Source: Thiocapsa sp. UBA6158 (GTDB taxonomy: Bacteria > Pseudomonadota > Gammaproteobacteria > Chromatiales > Chromatiaceae). From it: DNA of 64,000 bases. The notes under the pieces were generated by a model. The model ran no database searches and was not told the origin of the DNA. It worked only from the letters and a program-made list of their open reading frames with translations. Of this stretch, positions 50,960-59,916 are shown piece after piece. Location: contig NZ_DIUM01000129.1 of assembly GCF_002423035.1 (NCBI RefSeq), positions 1-64,000 of the forward strand, read 5' to 3'. The number at the start of each line of letters is the position of its first letter. Within the stretch, counting starts at the first letter, position 1. The position numbers were made by a program, and so were the translations under genes.

Positions 50960-51023
50960 TACCTCGATGCACCCACCGGGAAGAGGTATTTCGGCATCAT
51001 GTTCCAAACTCGCAACAAGGATT

Positions 51024-51040
51024 CGCACCAGAGTGGTGCG
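51024..51040 (-). promoter_or_regulatory. NtrC binding site
   Basis: CGCACCA-GAG-TGGTGCG is a 17-bp palindrome identical to the enteric NtrC consensus TGCACCANNNTGGTGCA except for the outermost base pair. It lies about 65 bp upstream of the -24 element, a normal enhancer distance. A second, weak half-site (GCACCAAAAACGCGC) occurs near 51066. Confidence 0.78.
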
Positions 51041-51244
51041 TAAGCGAATGGCTCGGAGATCGGCCGCACCAAAAACGCGCGCCGATACAGCCCCTGACTG
51101 AAAGCCGGCGCACTTACCCGGCGGCCCGTCCTATAATGGTGGCCGCATTCGGAGCGATGAAGTCATCGCGGGATCGGCCTTCGCATCCCAGCATCCACGT
51201 CGGACCCACCGGTCAAGCACAGACCGCAGCACAGAGGAACTCCC

Positions 51245-51511
51245 ATGTTGGATCCCAAACAGCTCGACGATCTCGCCCAGCGCCTCGCATCGGCGATGCC
51301 GAAGGGCATCCAGATGTTGCAGGAAGACATCGGCCGCAATCTCCGAGCCTCGCTCGAATCCGGCCTGGACAAGCTCGACCTGGTCACCCGCGAGGAGTTC
51401 GACGTCCAGTCCGCCGTCTTGGCCCGCAGCCGCGAGAAACTGGCGGTGCTCGAGGCGCGCATTGCCGAGCTGGAGCGCGCGCTCGCAGCCGGGCGAGCAG
51501 GGGCGGATTGA
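51245..51511 (+). CDS. ubiK: Ubiquinone biosynthesis accessory factor UbiK
   Basis: 88 aa, UbiK/YqiC (BMFP) family. N-terminal amphipathic segment (LDDLAQRLASAMPKGIQMLQ) and a C-terminal trimeric coiled coil (REKLAVLEARIAELERALAA) with VTREEFDVQSAVLARSREKL between, all characteristic. The family protein assists the Ubi complex in aerobic ubiquinone synthesis. GAGGAACTCCC precedes the ATG. It lies just upstream of comM, as in other gammaproteobacteria. Confidence 0.9.
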   Translation: MLDPKQLDDLAQRLASAMPKGIQMLQEDIGRNLRASLESGLDKLDLVTREEFDVQSAVLARSREKLAVLEARIAELERALAAGRAGAD

Positions 51512-51533
51512 GGCATCGATCCCGAGCAGGGCC

Positions 51534-53054
51534 GTGGCCCTTTGTATCCTGCACAGCCGCGCACGGGTCGGCATTCATGCCCCCGCCGTCACGGTCGAGG
51601 TCCATCTCTCCGGAGGGCTGCCCTATCTGTCGATGGTCGGACTGCCCGAGATGGCGGTTAAAGAGAGCAAGGACCGCGTGCGCGGCGCCTTGCTGAACGG
51701 CCGGTTCCAGTTTCCGATGGGACGGGTCACCATCAACCTTGCACCGGCCGACCTTCCGAAGGAGGGCGGTCGCTTCGATCTGCCGATTGCGCTCGGCATC
51801 CTCGGTGCCTCCGGCCAGATCGTCACCGAACGGCTGGATCGCTACGAATGGATCGGCGAGCTGGCACTCTCTGGGGGGTTGCGGCCGGTCAACGGCGTTC
51901 TGCCCGTCGCCGTGGCGGCGCGCGAGGCGGGCCGTGAGCTGATTCTGCCGGCCGAGAATGCCGCCGAGGCGTCGCTGGTCTCGGGGCTCGAGATCCGGCC
52001 GGCGCGGCACCTGATGGAGGTGTGCGAGCATCTGAACGGGACACGTGTGCTGCCGACATTCGTGGCGGGCGAACGGGTTTTCGTTGAACCGACGTATCCC
52101 GACCTCTCGGAGGTCAGGGGCCAGGAGCATGCGAAACGGGCCTTGGAGATCGCTGCCGCGGGCGGCCACAGCCTGCTGTTGATCGGCCCGCCGGGCACCG
52201 GAAAGTCGATGCTGGCGAATCGGCTCCCCGGGCTCTTGCCGCCGCTGAGCGAGGACGAGGCGCTCGAGGCGGCTGCGATCCGCTCGGTGAGCGACCGCGA
52301 CCTGTTCGACCCGGCGCGCTGGCGCGAGCGTCCGTTTCGCTCGCCGCACCACACGGCATCCGGGGTCGCGCTGGTGGGCGGCGGAAGCAACCCGCGACCC
52401 GGCGAGATCTCGCTTGCGCACCAAGGTGTCTTGTTTCTCGACGAGCTGCCCGAGTTCGACCGCAAGGTGCTCGAGGTCTTGCGCGAGCCCTTGGAGTCCG
52501 GTCATATCGACATCTCGCGGGCTGCGCGGCAGGCCCGTTTCCCGGCGCGATTCCAATTGGTTGCGGCGATGAACCCCTGTCCATGCGGTTATCTCGGCGA
52601 CAACAGCGGACGCTGTCGTTGTACCCTTGACCAAGTGGGACGCTATCGTGGACGCATCTCCGGACCGCTGCTCGATCGCATCGACATGCACGTCGAGGTC
52701 CCGCGACTGGACCTCTCTCGGCTCGGCGAATCCGCCTCCGAGCAGCGAGAGACGACAGCGCTCGTGCGACAGCGCGTGGATCGCGCACGCGCACGCCAGA
52801 TTGCGCGCGCGGGCAAGGCCAACCATGCCCTCGGGCCCGCCGAGATCGAGCGCGACTGCGCTCTGGAGCCCGACGGGCAACGCATGATCCAACAGGCAAT
52901 CACCCGTCTGGCCCTATCGGCGCGGGCCTATCACCGCATCCTGAAGGTCGCCCGAACGATTGCGGATCTCGACGGTTTGGCTCGGATCGAGCAGCGGCAT
53001 CTCGGCGAAGCGATCGGTTATCGTCGACTCGATCGCGGCAATCCGACGCCGTGA
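51534..53054 (+). CDS. comM: ComM/YifB-type AAA+ protein
   Basis: 506 aa Mg-chelatase-like helicase that promotes branch migration during natural transformation. N-terminal Lon-protease-like domain (HSRARVGIHAPAVTVEVHLSG), Walker A GPPGTGKSM near residue 220, Walker B VLFLDELPEF, and a C-terminal Mg-chelatase-associated domain with Cys-rich NPCPCGYLG and RCTLDQVGRYRGRISGPLLD. GTG 51534 places ALCILHSRARVG at the N-terminus like family members; the frame before it overlaps ubiK. It is not a bacteriochlorophyll chelatase BchI, because of the N-terminal domain. Confidence 0.92.
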   Translation: MALCILHSRARVGIHAPAVTVEVHLSGGLPYLSMVGLPEMAVKESKDRVRGALLNGRFQFPMGRVTINLAPADLPKEGGRFDLPIALGILGASGQIVTERLDRYEWIGELALSGGLRPVNGVLPVAVAAREAGRELILPAENAAEASLVSGLEIRPARHLMEVCEHLNGTRVLPTFVAGERVFVEPTYPDLSEVRGQEHAKRALEIAAAGGHSLLLIGPPGTGKSMLANRLPGLLPPLSEDEALEAAAIRSVSDRDLFDPARWRERPFRSPHHTASGVALVGGGSNPRPGEISLAHQGVLFLDELPEFDRKVLEVLREPLESGHIDISRAARQARFPARFQLVAAMNPCPCGYLGDNSGRCRCTLDQVGRYRGRISGPLLDRIDMHVEVPRLDLSRLGESASEQRETTALVRQRVDRARARQIARAGKANHALGPAEIERDCALEPDGQRMIQQAITRLALSARAYHRILKVARTIADLDGLARIEQRHLGEAIGYRRLDRGNPTP

Positions 53055-53140
53055 TTAAACCGCGTCCAGAGCGAGATGCTGATTTTCAAGTGAGTTCGAC
53101 ATTTGGCGCATCCACGGCACTTAGCGGGGATGCGGTTTAA
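53055..53140. repeat. Palindrome-ended dispersed repeat, type B (copy 4)
   Basis: 86 bp immediately after comM, with tips TTAAACCGCGTCC and GGATGCGGTTTAA. Separated from a type-A copy by a 21-bp AT-only-rich spacer (53141-53161). Confidence 0.85.
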
Positions 53141-53161
53141 AATAATATATTTTTTAATCGA

Positions 53162-53248
53162 TTAAATCGCGCCGACTCCAGCAGACGTTACCTCTGTCGG
53201 GGCCGATCCCATCCAAAAACATCCCATACCGCGCTGGGCGCGGTTTAG
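53162..53248. repeat. Palindrome-ended dispersed repeat, type A (copy 4)
   Basis: 87 bp with tips TTAAATCGCGCC and GGGCGCGGTTTAG and core ATCCCATCCAAAAACATC. It ends nine bases before the ATG of the ABC-F gene, so its right arm overlaps the place of that gene's ribosome-binding site; no Shine-Dalgarno sequence is visible there. Confidence 0.85.
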
Positions 53249-53257
53249 ACCCACACC

Positions 53258-55165
53258 ATGCTCCAGCTCCAATCACTCAGCCTGCGCCGCGGCCCACACC
53301 TCTTGATCGAGGGTGCCGACGTCACCGTCTATCCGGGTCAAAAGGTCGGGCTCGTCGGCTACAACGGCTGCGGCAAATCGACCCTCTTCGCGCTGTTGCT
53401 CGGGGATCTCCAGGCCGATGCCGGACAAGCGACGATCCCGGCCGGCTGGGAGGTTGCCCACGTCGCCCAGCACACCCCGGACAGCGAGGGTGCGGCAATC
53501 GACTTCGTGCTCGACGGCGACGCGGAGCTGCGCCGCATCCAGGCCGAGCTGGCACGGGCCGAGGCGGCCGGCGATGGCCTGCATCAGGGCGAGCTTCTCG
53601 GGCGGCTGGAGGCCATCGACGCCTACGGGGCAGAAAGCCGTGCCGCGCGACTCCTGCACGGGCTCGGCTTCGCACCCGGCGACGAGCGCCGCCCGGTCAA
53701 CAGTTACTCGGGCGGCTGGCGGATGCGTCTCGCCTTGGCGCGCACCTTGATGTGCCGATCGGATCTGCTGCTGCTCGACGAACCGACCAACCACCTGGAC
53801 CTCGACGCAGTCATCTGGCTCGAAGGCTGGCTGAAGGCGTATCCGGGAACGCTCCTGCTGATCTCGCACGACCGCGACTTCCTCGACGCCGTGACCGGGC
53901 ACATCCTACATCTCGACCATCGGCAACTGACCCTCTACGCGGGCAACTACTCCGCCTTCGAGCGCCAACGCGCCGAACGGCTCGCCCAGCAACAGGCCGC
54001 AAGCGAGCGCCAACAGCGCGAGATCGCGCACATGCGCAGCTTCGTCGAGCGCTTCCGGGCCAAGGCCACCAAGGCACGTCAAGCGCAAAGCCGCCTGAAG
54101 GCGCTCGAACGCATGGAGCTGATCGCACCGGCCCACGTGGACTCGCCCTTTCGATTCGAGTTCGCCCCGGCCGAGAACCTGCCGCGACCATTGCTGCGCC
54201 TGGACGCGATCGCGGCGGGCTACGGCGACAGGCCCGTGATCGAGGGGGTTGGACTCAGCCTCAACCTCGGAGATCGCATCGGACTGCTGGGGCGCAACGG
54301 GGCCGGCAAATCCACATTCATCAAGGTTCTGGCCGGGGAGCTGACCCCGTCGAGCGGGCGCTTGGAACGTGCTCAGGCCCTGAAGATCGGCTATTTCGCC
54401 CAACATCAGATCCACCAGCTGCATCTGGACGACAGCCCGCTCGGCCATCTGCGACGTCAGGATCCGGGCGCAACCGAGCAGGCCCTGCGCAGCTATCTGG
54501 GCGGATTCGGCTTCGAAGGCGATCGCGCACTCGGCCCGGTCGGCCCACTCTCGGGCGGCGAGAAGGCGCGGCTGGTGCTCGCGCTGCTCATCCGCCAGCG
54601 CCCCAATCTGCTGCTGCTCGACGAGCCGACGAACCATCTGGACCTCGAGATGCGGCATGCCTTGACCGAGGCGCTCCAGGGTTTCGATGGGGCCTTGGTG
54701 CTGGTTTCCCACGACCGTCACCTGCTGCGGGTCACCGCCGACACGCTGCTCCTGGTCGACGCCGGCGCGGTGCGACCGTTCGACGGAGATCTGGACGACT
54801 ACCCGGCCTGGCTGGCCAACAACGACTCGAGTCGCGGCTCTGCGGCAACGCGCCCGACCGGGGCACAATCGGTCGCCGCAAGCGACGGCAGCGACCGTAA
54901 GCAACAGCGTCGTCAGGCGGCGCAATCGCGTCAGACACTACAGCCGTTGCGACAGCGGGAGAGAACACTGGAAAAGCGCATGGAAGCGCTTGCAACCCGC
55001 CGCGCAGCACTCGAGCAGACACTCGCCGATCCGGACCTCTACGCCCCGGAGGCCAAGGTCAGATTGCTCGCGCTGCTCGAAGAGCAACGCCAGGTCTGCG
55101 CCGACCTGGAAGCCACGGAGGAGGCATGGCTCGAGGTCAACGAGGCCATAGACCAGGCTCGATAG
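53258..55165 (+). CDS. ABC-F family ATPase, YheS-like
   Basis: 635 aa soluble protein with two ABC domains and no TM helices. First cassette: Walker A GYNGCGKST, signature YSGGWRMRLALAR, Walker B LLLLDEPTNHLDL. Second: GRNGAGKST, LSGGEKARLVLAL, LLLLDEPTNHLDL. The interdomain linker is the helical ABC-F arm (RQRAERLAQQQAASERQQRE). The C-terminal coiled coil (about 550-635) matches the length of E. coli YheS (637 aa). These ATPases act on ribosomes. The start is unusual in lacking a clear ribosome-binding site because a type-A repeat abuts it. Confidence 0.9.
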   Translation: MLQLQSLSLRRGPHLLIEGADVTVYPGQKVGLVGYNGCGKSTLFALLLGDLQADAGQATIPAGWEVAHVAQHTPDSEGAAIDFVLDGDAELRRIQAELARAEAAGDGLHQGELLGRLEAIDAYGAESRAARLLHGLGFAPGDERRPVNSYSGGWRMRLALARTLMCRSDLLLLDEPTNHLDLDAVIWLEGWLKAYPGTLLLISHDRDFLDAVTGHILHLDHRQLTLYAGNYSAFERQRAERLAQQQAASERQQREIAHMRSFVERFRAKATKARQAQSRLKALERMELIAPAHVDSPFRFEFAPAENLPRPLLRLDAIAAGYGDRPVIEGVGLSLNLGDRIGLLGRNGAGKSTFIKVLAGELTPSSGRLERAQALKIGYFAQHQIHQLHLDDSPLGHLRRQDPGATEQALRSYLGGFGFEGDRALGPVGPLSGGEKARLVLALLIRQRPNLLLLDEPTNHLDLEMRHALTEALQGFDGALVLVSHDRHLLRVTADTLLLVDAGAVRPFDGDLDDYPAWLANNDSSRGSAATRPTGAQSVAASDGSDRKQQRRQAAQSRQTLQPLRQRERTLEKRMEALATRRAALEQTLADPDLYAPEAKVRLLALLEEQRQVCADLEATEEAWLEVNEAIDQAR

Positions 55166-55313
55166 TTGCTTAATTGACCCGACGAGACCGTCAAGGAGAC
55201 CTTCACGCAACGACCGATTCCGCTCGACCGAGCTGATCACGCCTCTCGCACCCGACGCGATTCGGCACCTCGGCCCGAGTTCCACCCCAACCGATCAAGG
55301 ATCCAGTGGCGCC

Positions 55314-57827
55314 ATGTCACCGTTTAAAAACATCATCAATGCCCGACCGAACGAGCAATTCTTCGACCTTCCCCCGCTGCCGATGACCCCGGAGGGCATC
55401 GCACGCGATTTCCAGCACTACTACGCCTATACCTTCGGGCGGGATCGCGACTGCCAGTCTGCCTACTATCCCTACAAGGCGCTCGCGATCGCACTGCGCG
55501 ACCGTCTCATGGAGCGCTGGAAAGGCACTCGACACGCCTATGAGGACGCCGGCTCCAAGCGCACCTACTATCTGTCGCTCGAGTTCTTGATGGGGCGCAC
55601 CCTCTCCAACGCGATGCTCAATCTCGGCGTCGGCGATGCGGCCGCCAAGGGACTCTACGACCTGGGCATCGCACTGGAGGAGATCGCCGGCAACGAGCCC
55701 GATGCCGGATTGGGCAACGGCGGCCTCGGGCGGCTCGCGGCCTGCTTTCTCGATTCCTGCGCCACCCTGCAGCTTCCGGTCAGGGGCTACGGACTGCACT
55801 ACGAGTACGGAATGTTTCGCCAGCTGATCGAGAACGGCAACCAGATCGAGGAGCCCGATCATTGGGTACGTGACGGCAACCCATGGGAGTTGGAGCGCCC
55901 CGAATTCACCCAACGCATTCAGTTCGGCGGCCACACCGAAACCCACAAGGACAACGACGGGCGCGATGTCGTGCGCTGGGTCGATACCAACGACGTCCTT
56001 GCCGTCCCCTACGACATCCCGATCCCCGGTTATCACAACGGCACCATCAATACCCTGCGGCTCTGGAAGGCCGCCGCGACCGACGAGTTCGATCTCGGCG
56101 AGTTCAACTCGGGTAGTTATCCCGAGTCGGTCGCGCAGAAGAACGCCGCCGAGCACATCACCATGGTGCTCTACCCCAACGATGCCAGCGAGAACGGCAA
56201 GGAGCTGCGCCTGCGCCAGCAGTTCTTCCTCGCCAGCGCCAGCATCAAGGATGTGCTGCGCGACTGGATCCGTCTGCACGGCAAGGATTTCAGCGGCTTT
56301 GCCGAGAAGAACTGCTTCCAGCTCAACGACACCCACCCGGCCGTTTCGGTCGCCGAGCTCATGCGTCAGCTCATGGACGATCATGGGCTCGAATGGACGC
56401 AGGCCTGGGCCATCACCCGCAAGACCATGGCCTACACCAACCACACCCTGCTGCCCGAGGCGCTCGAACGCTGGCCCGTGCGGCTCTTCGAGCGGCTTCT
56501 GCCGCGCATTCTGCAGATCATCTACGAGATCAATGCCCGTTTTCTCGCCGAAGTGGCCACTCGCTGGCCGGGCGACAACGACCGTCTGAGACGCATGTCG
56601 CTGATCGAAGAAGGGTACGAGTCACAGGTTCGGATGGCCTACCTGGCGATTGTCGGCAGCTTCTCGATCAACGGGGTCGCCGGACTGCACTCCCAGCTGC
56701 TCGTCGAGGGTCTGTTCCGCGATTTCTACGAGCTTTGGCCGGATAAATTCAACAACAAGACCAACGGCGTCACCCCTCGGCGCTGGCTGGCCATGTGCAA
56801 TCCCGGGCTGCGCGAACTCCTCGACGAGACGATCGGCACCGAATGGGTGCGTGATCTGGGCCAGCTCGAACGCCTCGCGCCTTTTGCCGAGAACGCGGAT
56901 TTCCGCGAACGCTGGCATCGCATCAAGCAGGACAACAAGCGCTGTCTCGCCGCCACGGTGGAGCAGCTCTGCCGGGTCTCCTTCCCCGTCGACGCGCTCT
57001 TCGATGTGCAGGTCAAACGCATCCACGAGTACAAGCGTCAGCTCCTCAACGTCCTGCACGTCATCCATCTCTACAACCGCATCAAGCGCGGCGACACGCG
57101 GGACTGGACACCGCGCTGCGTGCTGATCGGCGGCAAGGCGGCGCCCGGTTACCAGATGGCCAAACAGATCATCAAGCTGGTCAACAACGTCGCCCGCGTG
57201 GTCAACGGCGATCCGGAAACCGAGGGCCTGCTGCGGGTCGCCTTCATCCCGGACTACTGCGTCTCGCTGATGGAGGTCATCGCGCCCGGCACGGATCTCT
57301 CCGAGCAGATCTCGACGGCCGGCAAGGAGGCCTCAGGCACGGGCAACATGAAGTTCATGATGAACGGCGCCATCACCATCGGCACCCTGGACGGAGCGAA
57401 CATCGAGATCCGCGAGCAGGTCGGGGAAGAGAACTTCTTCCTGTTCGGCCTCACGGCCGCCGGGGTCGAGTCTCGGCGGGTCCACTATGACCCGAACGGT
57501 ATCATCGCCAGCGACTCGGCGCTCCTCGAGGTCATGAGCTTGCTGGAGTCCGGCCATTTCAACCAGTTCGAACCGGGGATCTTCGATCAGATCATCCTCT
57601 CGATCCGCAACGCCCATGATCCCTGGATGACCGCCGCGGATTTCCGCAGCTACATCGACGCGCAAGAGCAGGTCGCTATCGCCTACCGAGACCGCGAGCG
57701 CTGGCTGCGCATGAGCATCCTCAACACCGCCCGCAGCGGCCACTTTTCCTCGGACCGCACCATCGCGGAGTACAACCGCGACATCTGGAAACTGATCTCG
57801 GTCGCGCCCGAGTCCTTGGGCGGCTGA
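55314..57827 (+). CDS. glgP: Glycogen/starch phosphorylase
   Basis: 837 aa enzyme releasing glucose-1-phosphate from storage polyglucan. The pyridoxal-phosphate site EASGTGNMKFMMNGA with its Lys is intact. Other family blocks are RTYYLSLEFLMGRTLSNAML near the N-terminus, GLGNGGLGRLAACFLDS, and CFQLNDTHPAVSVAELMR. The length equals typical bacterial GlgP. It stands alone; the upstream 148 bp show no clear promoter, and a very stable hairpin follows the stop. Purple sulfur bacteria accumulate glycogen in light and degrade it in dark. Confidence 0.96.
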   Translation: MSPFKNIINARPNEQFFDLPPLPMTPEGIARDFQHYYAYTFGRDRDCQSAYYPYKALAIALRDRLMERWKGTRHAYEDAGSKRTYYLSLEFLMGRTLSNAMLNLGVGDAAAKGLYDLGIALEEIAGNEPDAGLGNGGLGRLAACFLDSCATLQLPVRGYGLHYEYGMFRQLIENGNQIEEPDHWVRDGNPWELERPEFTQRIQFGGHTETHKDNDGRDVVRWVDTNDVLAVPYDIPIPGYHNGTINTLRLWKAAATDEFDLGEFNSGSYPESVAQKNAAEHITMVLYPNDASENGKELRLRQQFFLASASIKDVLRDWIRLHGKDFSGFAEKNCFQLNDTHPAVSVAELMRQLMDDHGLEWTQAWAITRKTMAYTNHTLLPEALERWPVRLFERLLPRILQIIYEINARFLAEVATRWPGDNDRLRRMSLIEEGYESQVRMAYLAIVGSFSINGVAGLHSQLLVEGLFRDFYELWPDKFNNKTNGVTPRRWLAMCNPGLRELLDETIGTEWVRDLGQLERLAPFAENADFRERWHRIKQDNKRCLAATVEQLCRVSFPVDALFDVQVKRIHEYKRQLLNVLHVIHLYNRIKRGDTRDWTPRCVLIGGKAAPGYQMAKQIIKLVNNVARVVNGDPETEGLLRVAFIPDYCVSLMEVIAPGTDLSEQISTAGKEASGTGNMKFMMNGAITIGTLDGANIEIREQVGEENFFLFGLTAAGVESRRVHYDPNGIIASDSALLEVMSLLESGHFNQFEPGIFDQIILSIRNAHDPWMTAADFRSYIDAQEQVAIAYRDRERWLRMSILNTARSGHFSSDRTIAEYNRDIWKLISVAPESLGG

Positions 57828-57832
57828 CCGAA

Positions 57833-57872
57833 CCGGCCTCGGACGTGCTTACACGAGCACGCCCGAGGCCGG
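57833..57872 (+). terminator. Long stable hairpin after glgP
   Basis: CCGGCCTCGG-A-CGTGCT-TACACG-AGCACG-C-CCGAGGCCGG forms a 16-bp stem with a single A/C mismatch, five bases after the glgP stop. There is no T-tract, so it may terminate weakly or protect the mRNA 3' end. The rest of the gap to 57978 shows TATGGTATAA near 57928, a possible -10 for the next gene. Confidence 0.55.
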
Positions 57873-57977
57873 ACGCTTAGGCCCATCCTGCCCGGGGGAG
57901 GCCGTTCGCAATCCTCACCGACGCGCCTATGGTATAAGGCGTCGTGACCAATTCCTCGGCGAGACCGATCAGCCGCC

Positions 57978-59174
57978 ATGCGTATCCTGATTGCCGACGA
58001 TGCAAGCGACGCGAGGGAGATCCTCGGGCGCCTGCTCAAGCGTTGGGGGCATGAGGTCGTAACGGCCAGCAACGGCCGCGAGGCCTGGGAGATCCTCGAG
58101 CGCGAGACGATCCGTCTGGTCATCAGCGACTGGATGATGCCCGAGGTCGACGGGCTGGAGCTCTGCAGACGGATCCGCGCCGTGGAGCGGGACCATTACA
58201 CCTACTTCATCCTCTTGACCGCGCGCGACGACAAGGACGACCTGATCGAGGGCATGACCGCGGGTGCCGATGACTTCCTGACCAAGTCGTTCAACTTCGA
58301 GGAGCTGCGCGTCCGGCTGCGTGCCGCCGAGCGCATCTTGAGCCTCGAAAGCCAGCTCGCCTCGCGCAACAGCAAGCTCGAAGAAACCAACGGCAAGCTC
58401 CATGCCGCGCTCGACCGGATCGAGCAGGATCTCCGGGCCGCAGCGGCTCTGCAGGCCAGCCTCTTGCCGAAGGATCCGAACGTGTCGCCCGCGCTCGCCT
58501 TGGCCTGGTTGTTCCTGCCCGCGACCGAGATCGGCGGCGACATCTTCGATTTTTTCCGCTTGAACGATCGCGATCTGGGGTTTTATCACCTCGACGTCGC
58601 CGGGCATGGCGTGCCCTCGGCCATGATGTCGGTCACCCTGAGTCGAACCCTGTCCGCGGAGCTCGGCGAAGGTCATCTGATCGCACCGCCCGGAGGCGAG
58701 CGTCGCGTCAGGGCCCCGGATGCCGTCGTCGCCGACCTCAACCGGCGCTTCCAGTCCGGCGACATCGCACCCTATTTCACCATGGTGTATGGCTACATCG
58801 ACACCGATTCGGGGCGCGGCGAGTTGTGTCAGGCGGGTCACCCTCATCCGCTGCTGGCGCGACGCGATGGACATGTCGAGCAGATCGGACACGGCGGGTT
58901 TGCCGTCGGGATGCTCGAAGGCGTCCCCTACGACTCGGTCGGCTTCACCCTGGGGCCCGGGGACCGACTGATCCTCTACTCGGACGGCATCACGGACTGT
59001 CGCAACACCGAGGGCGAGAGCTTCGAGATCGAGCGTTTGATCGGCCTCGCCGGCGACTGCATCGATACGCCTCCGGCAACCTTCACGATCCGCGTGGACA
59101 TGGCCTTAAGGGACTGGCGCGGAGGGGGTGAGATCGAGGACGACATCTCGCTGTTGGTCCTCCAGCGGCGATGA
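57978..59174 (+). CDS. Response regulator with PP2C (RsbU/SpoIIE-type) phosphatase
   Basis: 398 aa. Receiver domain with DD7-8, phospho-acceptor Asp51 (VISDWMMPEVDGL), Thr (LLTARDD) and Lys (TKSFNFEEL). A coiled coil (LESQLASRNSKLEETNGKLH) leads to a PPM/SpoIIE phosphatase with metal-binding Asp in EIGGDIFDFF and HLDVAGHGVPSAMMS, and YSDGITDCRN near the end. In partner-switch systems such enzymes dephosphorylate a STAS antagonist. A STAS protein and an Hpt protein are encoded just downstream, supporting that substrate. Confidence 0.9.
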   Translation: MRILIADDASDAREILGRLLKRWGHEVVTASNGREAWEILERETIRLVISDWMMPEVDGLELCRRIRAVERDHYTYFILLTARDDKDDLIEGMTAGADDFLTKSFNFEELRVRLRAAERILSLESQLASRNSKLEETNGKLHAALDRIEQDLRAAAALQASLLPKDPNVSPALALAWLFLPATEIGGDIFDFFRLNDRDLGFYHLDVAGHGVPSAMMSVTLSRTLSAELGEGHLIAPPGGERRVRAPDAVVADLNRRFQSGDIAPYFTMVYGYIDTDSGRGELCQAGHPHPLLARRDGHVEQIGHGGFAVGMLEGVPYDSVGFTLGPGDRLILYSDGITDCRNTEGESFEIERLIGLAGDCIDTPPATFTIRVDMALRDWRGGGEIEDDISLLVLQRR

Positions 59175-59426
59175 CCAACCGGCCCGGGGGCGGGCCTCGG
59201 CTCCGCTGCCCCGGAGAGCAAAGAGGGACCGGTTGAGCAAGGACACTGCCCAACGCAGGCGCAGAGCGCTATCCTTAGGTGCGAGCGCACTCGCCCCGCA
59301 ACCGAGCAGCACCGGCATCGAGGCGGCTCGGGTCCGCGAGCGGCCGGGTGGATCGGGTCGGCGCAGGGCCTCGGATCGCACACACGACACCCTAGGTGTC
59401 TCGCGCCAAGCCCACAACAGCAGCGG

Positions 59427-59813
59427 ATGGACAGCATGTCAGGCTCAGGACAAGATCGGATCGAAACCGTCATCGACACAACCGTCCTCGCCGACATCCG
59501 TGATCTGATGGAGGATGATTTTCCCGACTTGGTGCGGCGTTTCCTCGAAGACTCGGCCGACCTGATCGATCAATTGGATCGAGGCATTGCCCGGGGCGAT
59601 ACCGATTCGGTCCACCGGGCTGCCCATACGCTCAAGTCGAGCTCCGCGGCCCTCGGCGCGCTGGCCCTCTCGGATCGCGCCAAGCATCTGGAGGCCCTCG
59701 GTCGCTCGGGGGTCCTCAACGGCGCAGCAGCAGAGGCGACCGCGGCCCGCGTCCAGTTTGCGCGCGCCAAGGAGACCCTGGAGAAATGTCTCGAGGAGGG
59801 ATCCCGACCATAG
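59427..59813 (+). CDS. Histidine phosphotransfer (Hpt) domain protein
   Basis: 128 aa single-domain phosphotransfer protein. His67 in RAAHTLKSSSAALGA is the phosphorylated residue with the family-typical HxLKGxS-like pattern (HTLKSS). The fold is a four-helix bundle with acidic N-terminal helix DLMEDDFPDLVRRFLED. Start ATG 59427 or 59436. It could relay phosphate from a hybrid kinase to the REC-PP2C protein upstream. The 250 bp between 59175 and 59426 contain no gene I can support. Confidence 0.88.
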   Translation: MDSMSGSGQDRIETVIDTTVLADIRDLMEDDFPDLVRRFLEDSADLIDQLDRGIARGDTDSVHRAAHTLKSSSAALGALALSDRAKHLEALGRSGVLNGAAAEATAARVQFARAKETLEKCLEEGSRP

Positions 59814-59916
59814 ACGCCGACCTGATTCGGGCGCACGACAACCTGCTCGGCAGACGTCCTGCACACGCGCGGATCCCGAGGCGAGAACCACTGCCCGACC
59901 GCTGGAGCTTACGAGG

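Noticed and set aside
51534..53054. Mg-chelatase subunit for bacteriochlorophyll synthesis
   Set aside because: N-terminal Lon-like domain and C-terminal Cys-rich domain identify ComM/YifB and not BchI.
20414..53248. CRISPR or phage attachment sites as explanation of the 87-bp repeats
   Set aside because: Copies are dispersed singly or in pairs, not regularly spaced arrays, and no cas, integrase or tRNA gene is adjacent.
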